Below are positions 43,806-51,730 of a stretch of DNA of 64,000 nucleotides, piece by piece. The notes under the pieces were generated by a model that was not told the DNA's origin, made no database searches, and worked only from the letters and a program-made list of their open reading frames with translations. Source of the stretch: Comamonadaceae bacterium ALPHA2B. GTDB lineage: Bacteria; Pseudomonadota; Gammaproteobacteria; Burkholderiales; Burkholderiaceae_C. Each line of letters begins with the position of its first letter. The stretch's first letter is position 1. The stretch lies in assembly GCA_005503065.1 (NCBI GenBank), contig SCOE01000004.1, positions 1 to 64,000 on the forward strand, read 5' to 3'. A program made the position numbers and the translations under genes.

Positions 43806-44365
43806 GGCACCGGCTGCACGGTGAAGGGCCGCAGGCCGTCGGTGGCGATGCGCAGGCTGCGGGCCGGCGGTCCCTCGGTGCTCAGCAGCACCTGCTGTGC
43901 GGCAATGATGGGCTCCGGGCCCAGTTGGAGCACAGGCAGCGCTCGGCCGTTGGCGTCCAGCGGCAGTGCCGCGAAACCCGGTTGCTGCCAGTGTGTGGGC
44001 AGCGCCTGCGGCGGCAGGCCGTCGAAGGCGAAGCCGTCCGCCGTGAGGCGCCAACGCACCGCCACGCCGCTGGCGCGCGACTGGGCACGGGCCGCCTCGA
44101 ACAGCGCGGCCAGCCGCTCGGCCTCCCGGTCGAGCGCAGCCTGGCTGGTGTCGCGGATCGCAAAGCTCACGCCGGCGGTGGCGAAGGCGATGATCGCGAT
44201 CACCACCAGCAGCTCGATCAGCGTGAAGCCGAGGTGCCGCTTTTCAGAGAAAAAATGCCTGCAGCGCCCGTCCAGCCTGCGCCAGGCGCTATGGATTTGG
44301 GAGCAATGCGGCTGCGAGGCGTTGGATGCGCCGGCCCTGCTACTGCCAGCTGCCGATGTCGGCAT
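43802..44365 (-). CDS. gspH: Type II secretion minor pseudopilin GspH
   Basis: Minor pseudopilin with pilin start RHLG-FTLIELLVVIAIIAFATA and Glu at +5, followed by a GspH-type domain (VRWRLTADGFAFDGLPP). The start is uncertain: ATG at 44365 overlaps gspG by 26 bp and gives a leader near 48 residues, far longer than normal. No ATG, GTG or TTG closer to the cleavage site is visible; the leader region is occupied by a 5-7-5 repeat (44235-44304), which probably displaced the original start. Length from 44365 is 187 aa. Confidence 0.8.
   Translation of the reverse strand: MPTSAAGSSRAGASNASQPHCSQIHSAWRRLDGRCRHFFSEKRHLGFTLIELLVVIAIIAFATAGVSFAIRDTSQAALDREAERLAALFEAARAQSRASGVAVRWRLTADGFAFDGLPPQALPTHWQQPGFAALPLDANGRALPVLQLGPEPIIAAQQVLLSTEGPPARSLRIATDGLRPFTVQPVP
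44235..44304 (-). repeat. 5-7-5 interspersed repeat, copy E, in the gspH leader
   Basis: Read on the minus strand: GCTCC-caaatcc-ATAGC (44304-44288), then GCGCAGGCTGGACGGGCGCT, GCAGGCA and TTTTTTCTCTGAAA. It lies between the gspG stop and the pilin start of gspH and is translated as part of the GspH leader (CRHFFSEKRH). Confidence 0.7.
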
Positions 44366-44780
44366 TCTTGCCCTCGCCACCGGCCTGGCCGTCGGCGCCC
44401 AGCGACAGCACGTCGATCTCACCCTTGATGCCGGGGTTCATGTACTGGTACGGGCGGCCCCAGGGATCGTTGGGCAGCTTGTCGATGTACGGCTTCCAGT
44501 TCGGCGCCGCGGGGCCGACCGAGGGCCGCTGCACGAGTGCCTGCAGGCCCTGCTCGGCCGTGGGGTAGCGCTGGTTGTCGAGCCGGTACATCTTCAGCGC
44601 GTTCATCAGGTTGTTGACGTCGGTGCGCGCGGCGGTGGTGCGGGCGTCATCGGCGCGGTCGATCACGTTCGGCACGATCAGCGCGGCCAGCACGCCGATG
44701 ATGACCAGCACCACCATCAGCTCGATGAGGGTGAAGCCGCGCTGCAGGACAGGGCGCAGGGAACGGGGGAAGAAGGGCAT
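44340..44780 (-). CDS. gspG: Type II secretion major pseudopilin GspG
   Basis: 146-aa major pseudopilin. Leader MPFFPRSLRPVLQRG is cleaved before FTLIELMVVLVIIGVLAALI; Glu at +5 is present. The C-terminal part has WGRPYQYMNPG and GEIDVLSLGADGQAGGEGKNADIG, the calcium-binding end loop of GspG. It is first in the long minus-strand gsp operon and divergent from gspC, with 55 bp between starts. Confidence 0.96.
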   Translation of the reverse strand: MPFFPRSLRPVLQRGFTLIELMVVLVIIGVLAALIVPNVIDRADDARTTAARTDVNNLMNALKMYRLDNQRYPTAEQGLQALVQRPSVGPAAPNWKPYIDKLPNDPWGRPYQYMNPGIKGEIDVLSLGADGQAGGEGKNADIGSWQ

Positions 44781-44835
44781 CGGCGACTCGAAAAGGCCAT
44801 CAACACGGGGGTGCGCCGCATGATAATCCGCGCCC

Positions 44836-45333
44836 ATGACGCTTCCGTACGCCCCCGCCCGCTGGCCGTCGGTCACGGCCACCGTCGTGCTGTGGGCGGC
44901 CGCGGCGGCCAGCATCGTCTTCTGGGGACTGCGGATGGCCGCACCGGCCGATGGCGTGCGGCCACCCGCGGTGTCGACGGTCGCTGCATTGAACGTCGAT
45001 ACGACGGCGGTTTCGCGCGCGCTCGGCGCCCAGCCTGTGGTCGAACGCGTGGTGGCGGCGCCGGATGCCGCCAGCCGCTTCGTGCTGCTCGGCGTCGTGG
45101 CCGACGACACGGGGCGTGGCGCGGCGCTGATCGCGGTGGACGGCAAGCCGGCGCGCCCCTACCGGGTGGGCGCGATTCTGGCCGAAGGCTATGTGCTGCA
45201 GTCGCTCGATGCCCGCGCGGTGAACATCGGCGGCACGCGCAGCGGCGCGGCGGTGTTCTCGCTCAGGCTGCCGGCACAGCCGCTGGCCGTCAATGGCCCG
45301 GTGCGTCCGCCGCCGGTGATGCCGCGCGACTGA
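44836..45333 (+). CDS. gspC: Type II secretion protein GspC
   Basis: 165-aa inner-membrane protein with one N-terminal helix (ATVVLWAAAAASIVFWG) and a periplasmic homology region (FVLLGVVADDTGRGAALIAVDGKPARPYRVGAIL region) that contacts GspD and GspM. No PDZ domain follows, so this is the short form usual in Burkholderiales. It is divergent from the rest of the operon and may share a control region with gspG. Confidence 0.88.
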   Translation: MTLPYAPARWPSVTATVVLWAAAAASIVFWGLRMAAPADGVRPPAVSTVAALNVDTTAVSRALGAQPVVERVVAAPDAASRFVLLGVVADDTGRGAALIAVDGKPARPYRVGAILAEGYVLQSLDARAVNIGGTRSGAAVFSLRLPAQPLAVNGPVRPPPVMPRD

Positions 45334-45351
45334 AGCTCCAGGGGCGTCCGC

Positions 45352-46899
45352 TCAGCTTTGCAGGAAGAGACGGTAGGCCGGGTTCGCCGTTTCCTCGATG
45401 TAGGGGTAGCCCAGCGTGTCGAGGAATTCGGCGAAGGCGGCGTTGTCCGCGTCCGGTACCTGAAGGCCGACCAGGATGCGGCCATAGTCCGCGCCCTGGT
45501 TTCGGTAGTGGAAGAGGCTGATGTTCCAGTTGGGCCGCATCAGGCTCAGGAACTTGAGCAGCGCACCCGGACGCTCGGGAAAGACAACGCGCAGCAGGCG
45601 CTCGTCGTGCGCCAGGCCCGAGCGCCCGCCGACCATGTAGCGCACATGCTCCTTGGCCAGTTCGTCGTGGGTGAGGTCCAGTGCGCCGAAACCGTGTGCG
45701 CGGAAGGTCTCGGCGATCGTGGTCGACTCGCCGCGGCGCGTGGTCGTCAGGCCCACGAACACGTGGGCCTCGCGCGCATCGCTGATGCGGTAGTTGAACT
45801 CGGTCACGTTGCGCGTGGCGCCCGGCAACTGCCCCACCAGTTCGCAGAAGCGGCGGAAGCTGCCCCGTTCCTCGGGGATGGTGACGGCGAACAGCGCTTC
45901 GCGCTCCTCGCCGACCTCCGCGCGCTCCGCCACGAAACGCAGGCGGTCGAAGTTCATGTTGGCGCCGCACAAGATCGCAGCGTACGTTTCGCCCTGCGTG
46001 CCGTGCGTCTCGACGTACTGCTTGATGGCGGCCACGGCCAGCGCACCCGCAGGCTCGACGATGCTGCGCGTGTCGATGAACACGTCCTTGATGCCGGCGC
46101 AGACGGCGTCGGTATCGACGGTGATGAACTCGTCGACCAGCTCGCGCGAGATGCGGAAGGTTTCCTCGCCCACCAGCTTGACCGCGGTGCCGTCGGAGAA
46201 CAGGCCGACGTCGGGCAGCGTGACCCGCTGCTGCGCCGCGACGGACTGCGCCATCGCGTCGGAGTCGTTCATCTGCACGCCGATCACGCGGATCTCGGGT
46301 CGAACCGCCTTGATGTAGTTGGCCACGCCGGAAATCAGGCCGCCGCCGCCGATGGCGACGAACACCGCGTCCAGCCGGCCCTGGTGCTGGCGCAGGATTT
46401 CCATCGCGATCGTGCCCTGGCCGGCGATGACCTCGGGGTCGTCGAAAGGATGGACGAAGGTCAAGTCTTCGCGCTTCTGCAGTTCGGTGGCGAAGAGGTA
46501 GGCGTCCGAATAGCTGTCGCCGTGCAATTGCACCTCGCCGCCCAGGGCGCGTACCGCGTCGATCTTGAGTTGCGGCGTGGTGACGGGCATGACGATCACT
46601 GCGCGCGTTCCCAGCTTGCGCGCCCCCAGCGCGACGCCCTGGGCGTGGTTGCCGGCCGAGGCGCAGATCACGCCGCGTGCCAACTGCTCGGGCGACAGGT
46701 GCGCCATCTTGTTGTAGGCGCCGCGCAGCTTGAAGCTGAACACCGGTTGCTGGTCTTCGCGCTTGAGCAGCACGGTGTTGCCGATGCGCGAGCCCAGGGC
46801 ACGGGCAGGCTCCAAGGCAGACTCCACGGCCACGTCGTACACGCGCGCGGTGAGGATCTTCTTCAGGTAGTCGGCAGGGGTGAGCGGCTGGTCGGGCAT
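45352..46899 (-). CDS. ilvA: Threonine ammonia-lyase, biosynthetic
   Basis: 515-aa PLP enzyme that turns threonine to 2-oxobutyrate and ammonia, the first step to isoleucine. The PLP lysine lies in FSFKLRGAYNKM (~residue 56), and the phosphate loop is GGGGLISGVA (~residue 188). The C-terminal ~180 residues contain two ACT-like regulatory domains (LFAVTIPEERGSFRRF, LLRVVFPERPGALLKF), so isoleucine feedback is expected. The gene follows a small RNA or leader whose terminator ends about 50 bases upstream on the same strand. It converges on gspC. Confidence 0.97.
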   Translation of the reverse strand: MPDQPLTPADYLKKILTARVYDVAVESALEPARALGSRIGNTVLLKREDQQPVFSFKLRGAYNKMAHLSPEQLARGVICASAGNHAQGVALGARKLGTRAVIVMPVTTPQLKIDAVRALGGEVQLHGDSYSDAYLFATELQKREDLTFVHPFDDPEVIAGQGTIAMEILRQHQGRLDAVFVAIGGGGLISGVANYIKAVRPEIRVIGVQMNDSDAMAQSVAAQQRVTLPDVGLFSDGTAVKLVGEETFRISRELVDEFITVDTDAVCAGIKDVFIDTRSIVEPAGALAVAAIKQYVETHGTQGETYAAILCGANMNFDRLRFVAERAEVGEEREALFAVTIPEERGSFRRFCELVGQLPGATRNVTEFNYRISDAREAHVFVGLTTTRRGESTTIAETFRAHGFGALDLTHDELAKEHVRYMVGGRSGLAHDERLLRVVFPERPGALLKFLSLMRPNWNISLFHYRNQGADYGRILVGLQVPDADNAAFAEFLDTLGYPYIEETANPAYRLFLQS

Positions 46900-46950
46900 G
46901 GGGCGCCGATGATAGTGGCGGCCCTTGATCGAAGGCGCGCGCGGCGCCGA

Positions 46951-46985
46951 AAAGAAAAAAGCCCCGAGTCTTGCGACTCGGGGCT
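46951..46985 (-). terminator. Strong intrinsic terminator upstream of ilvA
   Basis: On the minus strand AGCCCCGAGTC pairs with GACTCGGGGCT around a four-base loop (11-bp stem), followed by TTTTTTCTTT. It ends the small RNA below and lies 52 bases before the ilvA start codon, so it could instead be an attenuator. Confidence 0.85.
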
Positions 46986-47042
46986 AAATCCACCAATTGG
47001 GAGGGTGGAGGAGACAACCGGTGCGCAAGTGATTGCGCGTTG
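46954..47042 (-). ncRNA. Small RNA with anti-Shine-Dalgarno-like stretch (or ilvA leader)
   Basis: About 88 nt, read on the minus strand. A stem GCGCAA/TTGCGC with TCAC loop (47038-47023) is followed by the single-stranded pyrimidine stretch GTCTCC, then a TCCACC/GGTGGA hairpin with CTCCCAATT loop, and the terminator hairpin. CUCCUCC is complementary to ribosome binding sites and mimics the 16S rRNA 3' end. A sigma-70 promoter precedes it. Toxic small RNAs with anti-SD motifs have been described in Betaproteobacteria; this may be one, but I could not run an Rfam search. There is no obvious leader peptide. Confidence 0.65.
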
Positions 47043-47048
47043 AAATAA

Positions 47049-47076
47049 AGTATAGCGAGGCTTTGCTGCGATGCAA
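47049..47076 (-). promoter_or_regulatory. Promoter of the small RNA
   Basis: On the minus strand TTGCAT (47076-47071) and TATACT (47054-47049) are separated by 16 bases. The match to sigma-70 consensus is good at -10, and transcription would start near 47042, just before the first hairpin. Confidence 0.65.
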
Positions 47077-47166
47077 CACGCCCGATGCAATTTCCCCACA
47101 AATTGGCCGCGAACTGCGCGTCAACGTGATTTTTGACCGAGAGCTGCCCCTGGAGTTTTGAACAGC

Positions 47167-47616
47167 ATGGAATGCACAGTCAGTTGGACGGGCCAGAGCG
47201 GTGCGCGCTCGGCCATGGGATTCGTGGCCGAGACAGGAAGTGGGCACGTGCTGACTATGGATGGCGCGCCCGACGCGGCGCGCCCCGAGAACGGCGGACA
47301 GAATCTTGCGGCACGGCCGATGGAGACCGTGCTGGCCGGCACGGGCGGCTGCACCGCCTACGACGTCGTGATGATCCTCAAGCGCGGCCGGCATCAGGTC
47401 GAGCGCTGCAGCGTGAAGCTCACCAGTGAGCGCGCGGCGAAGGATCCGAAGGTATTCACCAAGATCCACATGCATTTCACGGTCGCCGGCAAGAACATCC
47501 CGGAGGCAGCGGTGGAGCGCGCGATCGCGCTCAGCCATGACACCTACTGCTCGGCCACGATCATGCTGGGCAAGACGGCCGAGATCACGACGAGCTTCGA
47601 CCTGATCGAGCTTTGA
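47167..47616 (+). CDS. OsmC family peroxiredoxin-like protein
   Basis: 149-aa OsmC-family protein, usually a thiol peroxidase acting on organic hydroperoxides in the cytoplasm. The two conserved Cys are in GTGGCTAYDVVMILKRGR (~residue 60) and SHDTYCSATIMLGKTA (~residue 125). METVLAGTGGC is the typical helix start. ATG at 47167 was chosen; a TTG at 47158 would add three residues. It is divergent from the small RNA and convergent with coq7. Confidence 0.9.
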   Translation: MECTVSWTGQSGARSAMGFVAETGSGHVLTMDGAPDAARPENGGQNLAARPMETVLAGTGGCTAYDVVMILKRGRHQVERCSVKLTSERAAKDPKVFTKIHMHFTVAGKNIPEAAVERAIALSHDTYCSATIMLGKTAEITTSFDLIEL

Positions 47617-47629
47617 GCAGGGGTCGCGT

Positions 47630-48265
47630 TCAGATCCTGTGGGCAACGGTGGTCATGACGCGCGCGGCCAGCCGCATGAGCGCCTTGGCCGGGGCCGGCA
47701 ATTCTGCGGCCCCGGCGTCGGTGGCCCATTGGGCGTGACGCGCCTCGTCCTCTTTCATCTGCAATACGACCGCGCGTGATGCCGCGTCGCCGGGGGGCAG
47801 GCGATCGAGATGGCCGTCCAGGTGGGCCTCGACCTGCCGTTCGGTCTCGGCGACGAAACCCAGGCTCCAAGGGTCGCCCAGCCGCCCCGCCACCAAGCCC
47901 AGTGTGAAAGCGCCGGCATACCAGAAGGGATTCAGCCAGGACGCGTGGGTATCCAGCGCATCGAGCCGCTGGCGCGTCCAGGCGAGATGGTCGGTCTCCT
48001 CGTTGGCGGCCTCGAGCAGTTGTCGGCGCAACGCCGGGTCGCGCGTGGTGGCTGCCTGTGCCGTATAGAGCGCCTGGGCGCAAACCTCGCCCACGTGGTT
48101 CACACGCATCAGGGCGCCTGCCTCCCTCTGCTCGGCATGGCTGAGCGGCAGATTCGGGTCATTCGGTGCTGGCCGGGGCTGAGTGCGAGCAGCGTGCGCA
48201 GGAGCGAAAAGCGTGCGAAGCGCCGAATCCGCGGCGCCAAGAATCATGTCGAGCGAGCTTGGCAT
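47630..48265 (-). CDS. coq7: 2-polyprenyl-3-methyl-6-methoxy-1,4-benzoquinone monooxygenase
   Basis: 211-aa di-iron hydroxylase of ubiquinone synthesis, acting at the membrane in the penultimate step. Iron ligands sit in [12 protein letters not shown] (~residue 55), EETDHLAW (~87), ETERQVEAH and [11 protein letters not shown] (~173). Length and pattern match the Coq7 family. The start at 48265 gives [17 protein letters not shown], common in Burkholderiales. No other ubi genes lie nearby. Confidence 0.95.
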   Translation of the reverse strand: MPSSLDMILGAADSALRTLFAPAHAARTQPRPAPNDPNLPLSHAEQREAGALMRVNHVGEVCAQALYTAQAATTRDPALRRQLLEAANEETDHLAWTRQRLDALDTHASWLNPFWYAGAFTLGLVAGRLGDPWSLGFVAETERQVEAHLDGHLDRLPPGDAASRAVVLQMKEDEARHAQWATDAGAAELPAPAKALMRLAARVMTTVAHRI

Positions 48266-48402
48266 ATGCCGTATTGTGAAAGGGGATGGAAGCGCATAGT
48301 TTGCGCCGCGTCATTTCGCGATGTGGTGTCGGGCCGCCGTCCATGCTTGTTGCACTGCTGCAACGAAACGGCCCGAGCCCTGGCAGTTTGAGCCAATTTG
48401 TT

Positions 48403-48431
48403 TTGCCCTGATGCAGCGCCTCTGGTGCAAT
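48403..48431 (+). promoter_or_regulatory. Possible porin promoter
   Basis: TTGCCC (48403-48408) and TGCAAT (48426-48431) with 17-base spacing fit sigma-70 moderately. The transcript would carry a ~105-nt leader containing AAAAGGAGG and a GC-rich inverted piece (GGCCCGGGGCC) before the porin ribosome site GGAGA at the start. Confidence is limited because neither box matches well. Confidence 0.4.
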
Positions 48432-48544
48432 AGCAACAACTTCCCAAAAGGAGGTTGGCCCGGGGCCCGGTGGGAGCACAAACGTGCCAGCACGGTGATC
48501 CCTTCGCACCGGCGCCCTATGTCTTAACCTTGGAGAAACTTGCA

Positions 48545-49825
48545 ATGAAAAAATCCCTCGTTGCTCTGGCTGCCCTGGCTGTTGCCGGTGTTGCCTCGGC
48601 GCAATCGTCGGTGACCCTGTTCGGTATCGTCGACGCTTCGATCAGCAGCGTGTCGAACAAGAGCGACCTGTACATCGCCAACCCGCTGGCTCTGATCAAC
48701 AACCCGTTCGCCCTGTACGGTCTGCCGGGTTCGATCAAGTCGAGCAAGACTGGCCTGAACAACTCCGCTTACAACTCCAGCCGCATCGGCTTCCGTGGCA
48801 CGGAAGACCTGGGTGGTGGCCTGGCTGCCAGCTTCTGGCTGGAAGCTGCGCTGAGCAACGATGACGGTTCGGTGGGCGGCGGTACGGCATTCAGCTCCAA
48901 CTCCACGGGTTTCTTCAATCGTCGTTCGACGGTCAGCCTGTCGGGTGGCTTCGGTGAACTGCGTCTGGGTCGTGACTACAAGCCGACCTTCTGGAACCTG
49001 ACCGTGTTCGATCCGTTCGGCACCAATGGTTCGGGCACCGCCCTGATCCAGAAGGCCGCTGGTCTGGAAACCTCGAACGTTCGCGCCAGCAACTCGATCG
49101 GCTACTTCCTGCCGCCGAACCTGGGTGGCTTCTACGGTCAAGTGCAGTACGCGTTCCATGAGCAGACCAAGTACGACAACGGCCTGCAAAGCGCTCTGAA
49201 CAACAACAGCCGTGGTGGCCGTTATGTTGGTGGCCGTTTCGGCTACGCCAACGGTCCCCTGGACGTTGCTGTTGCCTATGGTCAGCAAACCAACGGGTCG
49301 AACTACCTGAACGGTACCGACACCAACGCCAAGAACCTGAACGTCGGCGCAAGCTACGACTTCGGCGTTGTGAAGCTGTTCGGCCAGTATGCCCAGATCA
49401 AGCAGAAGGTTGACTACTCGGGCGCCAACGAGCCCCTGTTCAACCCCTCGACCAAGATGACCGGCTACCTGCTGGGCGTTACGGTTCCGGTTGGTGCTGG
49501 CCTGATCCGTGCTTCGTACGGCCAAGTCAAGACCAAGATCGACCAGCAAGCGGTTCTGTTCCCGAGCCTGTTCACGCCGGCTTACGAAGATCCGAAGGCC
49601 AACCAGCTGGCCATCGGCTATGTGCACAACCTGTCCAAGCGTACGGCCCTGTACGCGACCGGCACGTACGTGCGCAACAAGAACGGCGCTGGTTACACCG
49701 CCGGTTCGGGCAACATCGATGCTCCGTTCGTGACGGGCTACACCTCGGCGCTGACCGGCGCTGCTGGCGTGTACCGTCCGAAGACCTCGATCGGCTACGA
49801 CTTCGGTATCCGTCACTCGTTCTGA
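48545..49825 (+). CDS. Gram-negative trimeric porin
   Basis: 426-aa outer-membrane porin of the general diffusion type (Burkholderiales family). Signal peptide MKKSLVALAALAVAGVASAQ is followed by SSVTLFGIVDASI, the classical first strand. Further marks are NSSRIGFRGTEDLGGGLAASFWLE, FFNRRSTVSLSGGFGELRLGRDY and the terminal IGYDFGIRHSF ending in Phe, the BAM signal. Codon choice is markedly less GC-biased at third positions than neighbouring genes (many AAC, GGT and CGT codons), typical of very highly expressed genes. A strong terminator follows. Confidence 0.96.
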   Translation: MKKSLVALAALAVAGVASAQSSVTLFGIVDASISSVSNKSDLYIANPLALINNPFALYGLPGSIKSSKTGLNNSAYNSSRIGFRGTEDLGGGLAASFWLEAALSNDDGSVGGGTAFSSNSTGFFNRRSTVSLSGGFGELRLGRDYKPTFWNLTVFDPFGTNGSGTALIQKAAGLETSNVRASNSIGYFLPPNLGGFYGQVQYAFHEQTKYDNGLQSALNNNSRGGRYVGGRFGYANGPLDVAVAYGQQTNGSNYLNGTDTNAKNLNVGASYDFGVVKLFGQYAQIKQKVDYSGANEPLFNPSTKMTGYLLGVTVPVGAGLIRASYGQVKTKIDQQAVLFPSLFTPAYEDPKANQLAIGYVHNLSKRTALYATGTYVRNKNGAGYTAGSGNIDAPFVTGYTSALTGAAGVYRPKTSIGYDFGIRHSF

Positions 49826-49864
49826 TCGACAGCTGGCTTCGGCCAGCTACGATCGAGAGATCAA

Positions 49865-49897
49865 AGCCATCCGACGAAAGTCGGATGGCTTTTTTTT
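49865..49897 (+). terminator. Strong intrinsic terminator after the porin
   Basis: AGCCATCCGAC (49865-49875) pairs perfectly with GTCGGATGGCT (49880-49890) around GAAA, followed by seven T residues. Confidence 0.9.
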
Positions 49898-50010
49898 ATG
49901 GCGTTATGGTCCCTCGGCAGCATGAAAGGCCCTGGCTCCCGGAAGCGCTTGATTGCAATTGCGCAGGCGCATTGCAATAGTCCGCCTCTTCAACCAACGA
50001 GGAGGAGTTC

Positions 50011-51594
50011 ATGAAACTCATCAAGCCCCTTTGCCTGTCGATGGGCATGACGTTGACGCTGTTGGCGGCACCGACGCTGCACGCCAAGACGTTCAAGTGG
50101 TCGAGCGCGAGCGACATTCCGACGCTCGACATCCATTCGCAGAACAACGCGCTGGGCAACGGGGTGCATGCCGCGATCTACGACTCGCTGGTCTACTACA
50201 ACAGCACCAGTTTCAAGCCCGAACCCCAACTGGCCACCTCGTGGAAGAACGTGTCGCCCACCCAGGTGCGCTTTCAGCTGCGCCTCGGCGTGAAGTTCAG
50301 TGATGGCACGCCACTCACTGCGGACGACGTGGTGTTCTCAATCGCGCGCGCCATGGCCAAGACCTCCAACTATGCGGTGTACGCGGAGGGCATCGACAAG
50401 GCGGTGAAGGTCGATGCGAACACGGTCGACATCCTGCTCAAGGCACCGACGCCCACGCTGATCAACCAGCTCACCGAGCTGCGCATCATGAGCAAGGCCT
50501 GGGCCGAGAAGAACAACTCGACCTCGCCGAAGGACATCAAGACGCAGGAAGAGACCTTCGCGCACCGCAACGCGATGGGCACCGGGCCGTACGTGGTGAA
50601 GGAGTGGCAGCCGGACCAGCGCCTCGTTCTCGCGCCCAACCCGAACTACTGGGGCAAGAACCCCACCAACGTGACCGAGATCGTCTACACGCCGATCAAG
50701 TCCCAGGCCACCCGGCTCGCAGCGCTGCTGTCGGGAGAGACGGACTTCGTGCTCGATCCGAGCCCGCAGGACCTGCCTCGCCTGCGCGGCAATGCCGACC
50801 TGAAGGTCATCGATGGCGTGGAGAACCGCACCATCTTCCTCGGGATGGACCAGCACCGCGACGAACTGCCCGGTTCCAGCGTGAAGGGCAAGAACCCGCT
50901 CAAGGATGCGCGCGTGCGCAAGGCGCTGTACCAGGCGATCGACATCAATGCGCTCAACCGCGTGACGATGCGCGGCCTGTCGCAGAACACGGGCACGCTG
51001 ATCGCGCCGCAGGTCAACGGCTGGACCAAGATGGCCGACGCGCGCTGGCCCTACGACGTGGCGGCCGCCCAGAAGCTGCTGGCCGATGCCGGCTATGCGC
51101 AGGGCTTCGAAGTCGACTTCGCCTGCCCCAACAACCGCTACATCAGCGACGAGGCGATCTGCCAGGCGGTGACGGCGATGTGGGCTCGCGTCGGCGTCAA
51201 GGCCAAGCTGCGCACCCTGCCGCTCGTGACCTACTTTCCGATGATCCAGCGCTACGAGGCCAGCATCTACATGCTGGGCTGGGGGGTGCCGACCTTCGAC
51301 GCGCTCTACAGCCTGCAGTCGCTGCTGCGCACCGTCGGCGCCGGTGGCGACGGCAACTACAACGTGGGGCGCTACTCCAACCCGCAGATGGATGCGTTGA
51401 TCGAGCGGGTCAAGGTCGAGACCGACCTCAAGGTGCGCAACGAACTCATCGAGAAGGCGCTTTTGCTGTCGCACGAAGACGTGGCCTACCTGCCGCTGCA
51501 CAACCAGATCATTCCCTGGGCGATGCGCAAGAACATCCAGGTCGTGCACCGCGCCGACAACCGCATCGACTGGCGGCTCGTGAAGGTCAATTGA
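50011..51594 (+). CDS. Oligopeptide-type ABC transporter substrate-binding protein (first)
   Basis: 527-aa periplasmic binding protein of the SBP_bac_5 (DppA/OppA) family. The signal peptide ends LHAK. Conserved parts include LDIHSQNNALGNGVHAAIYDSL, FKPEPQLATSW, GVKFSDGTPLTADDVVFS and GTGPYVVKEW. It belongs with the importer genes downstream but ends in its own terminator, as is usual for abundantly made binding proteins. It shares clear similarity with the second binding protein at 54045. Confidence 0.93.
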   Translation: MKLIKPLCLSMGMTLTLLAAPTLHAKTFKWSSASDIPTLDIHSQNNALGNGVHAAIYDSLVYYNSTSFKPEPQLATSWKNVSPTQVRFQLRLGVKFSDGTPLTADDVVFSIARAMAKTSNYAVYAEGIDKAVKVDANTVDILLKAPTPTLINQLTELRIMSKAWAEKNNSTSPKDIKTQEETFAHRNAMGTGPYVVKEWQPDQRLVLAPNPNYWGKNPTNVTEIVYTPIKSQATRLAALLSGETDFVLDPSPQDLPRLRGNADLKVIDGVENRTIFLGMDQHRDELPGSSVKGKNPLKDARVRKALYQAIDINALNRVTMRGLSQNTGTLIAPQVNGWTKMADARWPYDVAAAQKLLADAGYAQGFEVDFACPNNRYISDEAICQAVTAMWARVGVKAKLRTLPLVTYFPMIQRYEASIYMLGWGVPTFDALYSLQSLLRTVGAGGDGNYNVGRYSNPQMDALIERVKVETDLKVRNELIEKALLLSHEDVAYLPLHNQIIPWAMRKNIQVVHRADNRIDWRLVKVN

Positions 51595-51615
51595 CCCCGT
51601 CCTGCCAGCGCGTGG

Positions 51616-51640
51616 AAGGGCTCTTCGGAGCCCTTTTTTT
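51616..51640 (+). terminator. Intrinsic terminator after first binding protein
   Basis: AAGGGCTC (51616-51623) pairs with GAGCCCTT (51628-51635) around TTCG and is followed by T residues. It separates the first binding-protein transcript from the permease operon. Confidence 0.85.
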
Positions 51641-51730
51641 CTATGCCCCAATTAAGTGCAAACCCGAGGGAAACAGTGCGGCAGGCACAACCCTTGCTCT
51701 GCTAGCATGCCCCGAAACTTGCCCCACTGA

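Noticed and set aside
46951..46985. Terminator hairpin as ilvA leader-peptide attenuator
   Set aside because: No leader frame rich in Ile, Val, Leu or Thr codons is visible; an attenuator of another kind remains possible and is noted.
48524..49816. 430-residue frame antisense to the porin
   Set aside because: The porin has signal peptide, strand motifs and terminal Phe; the antisense frame has none.
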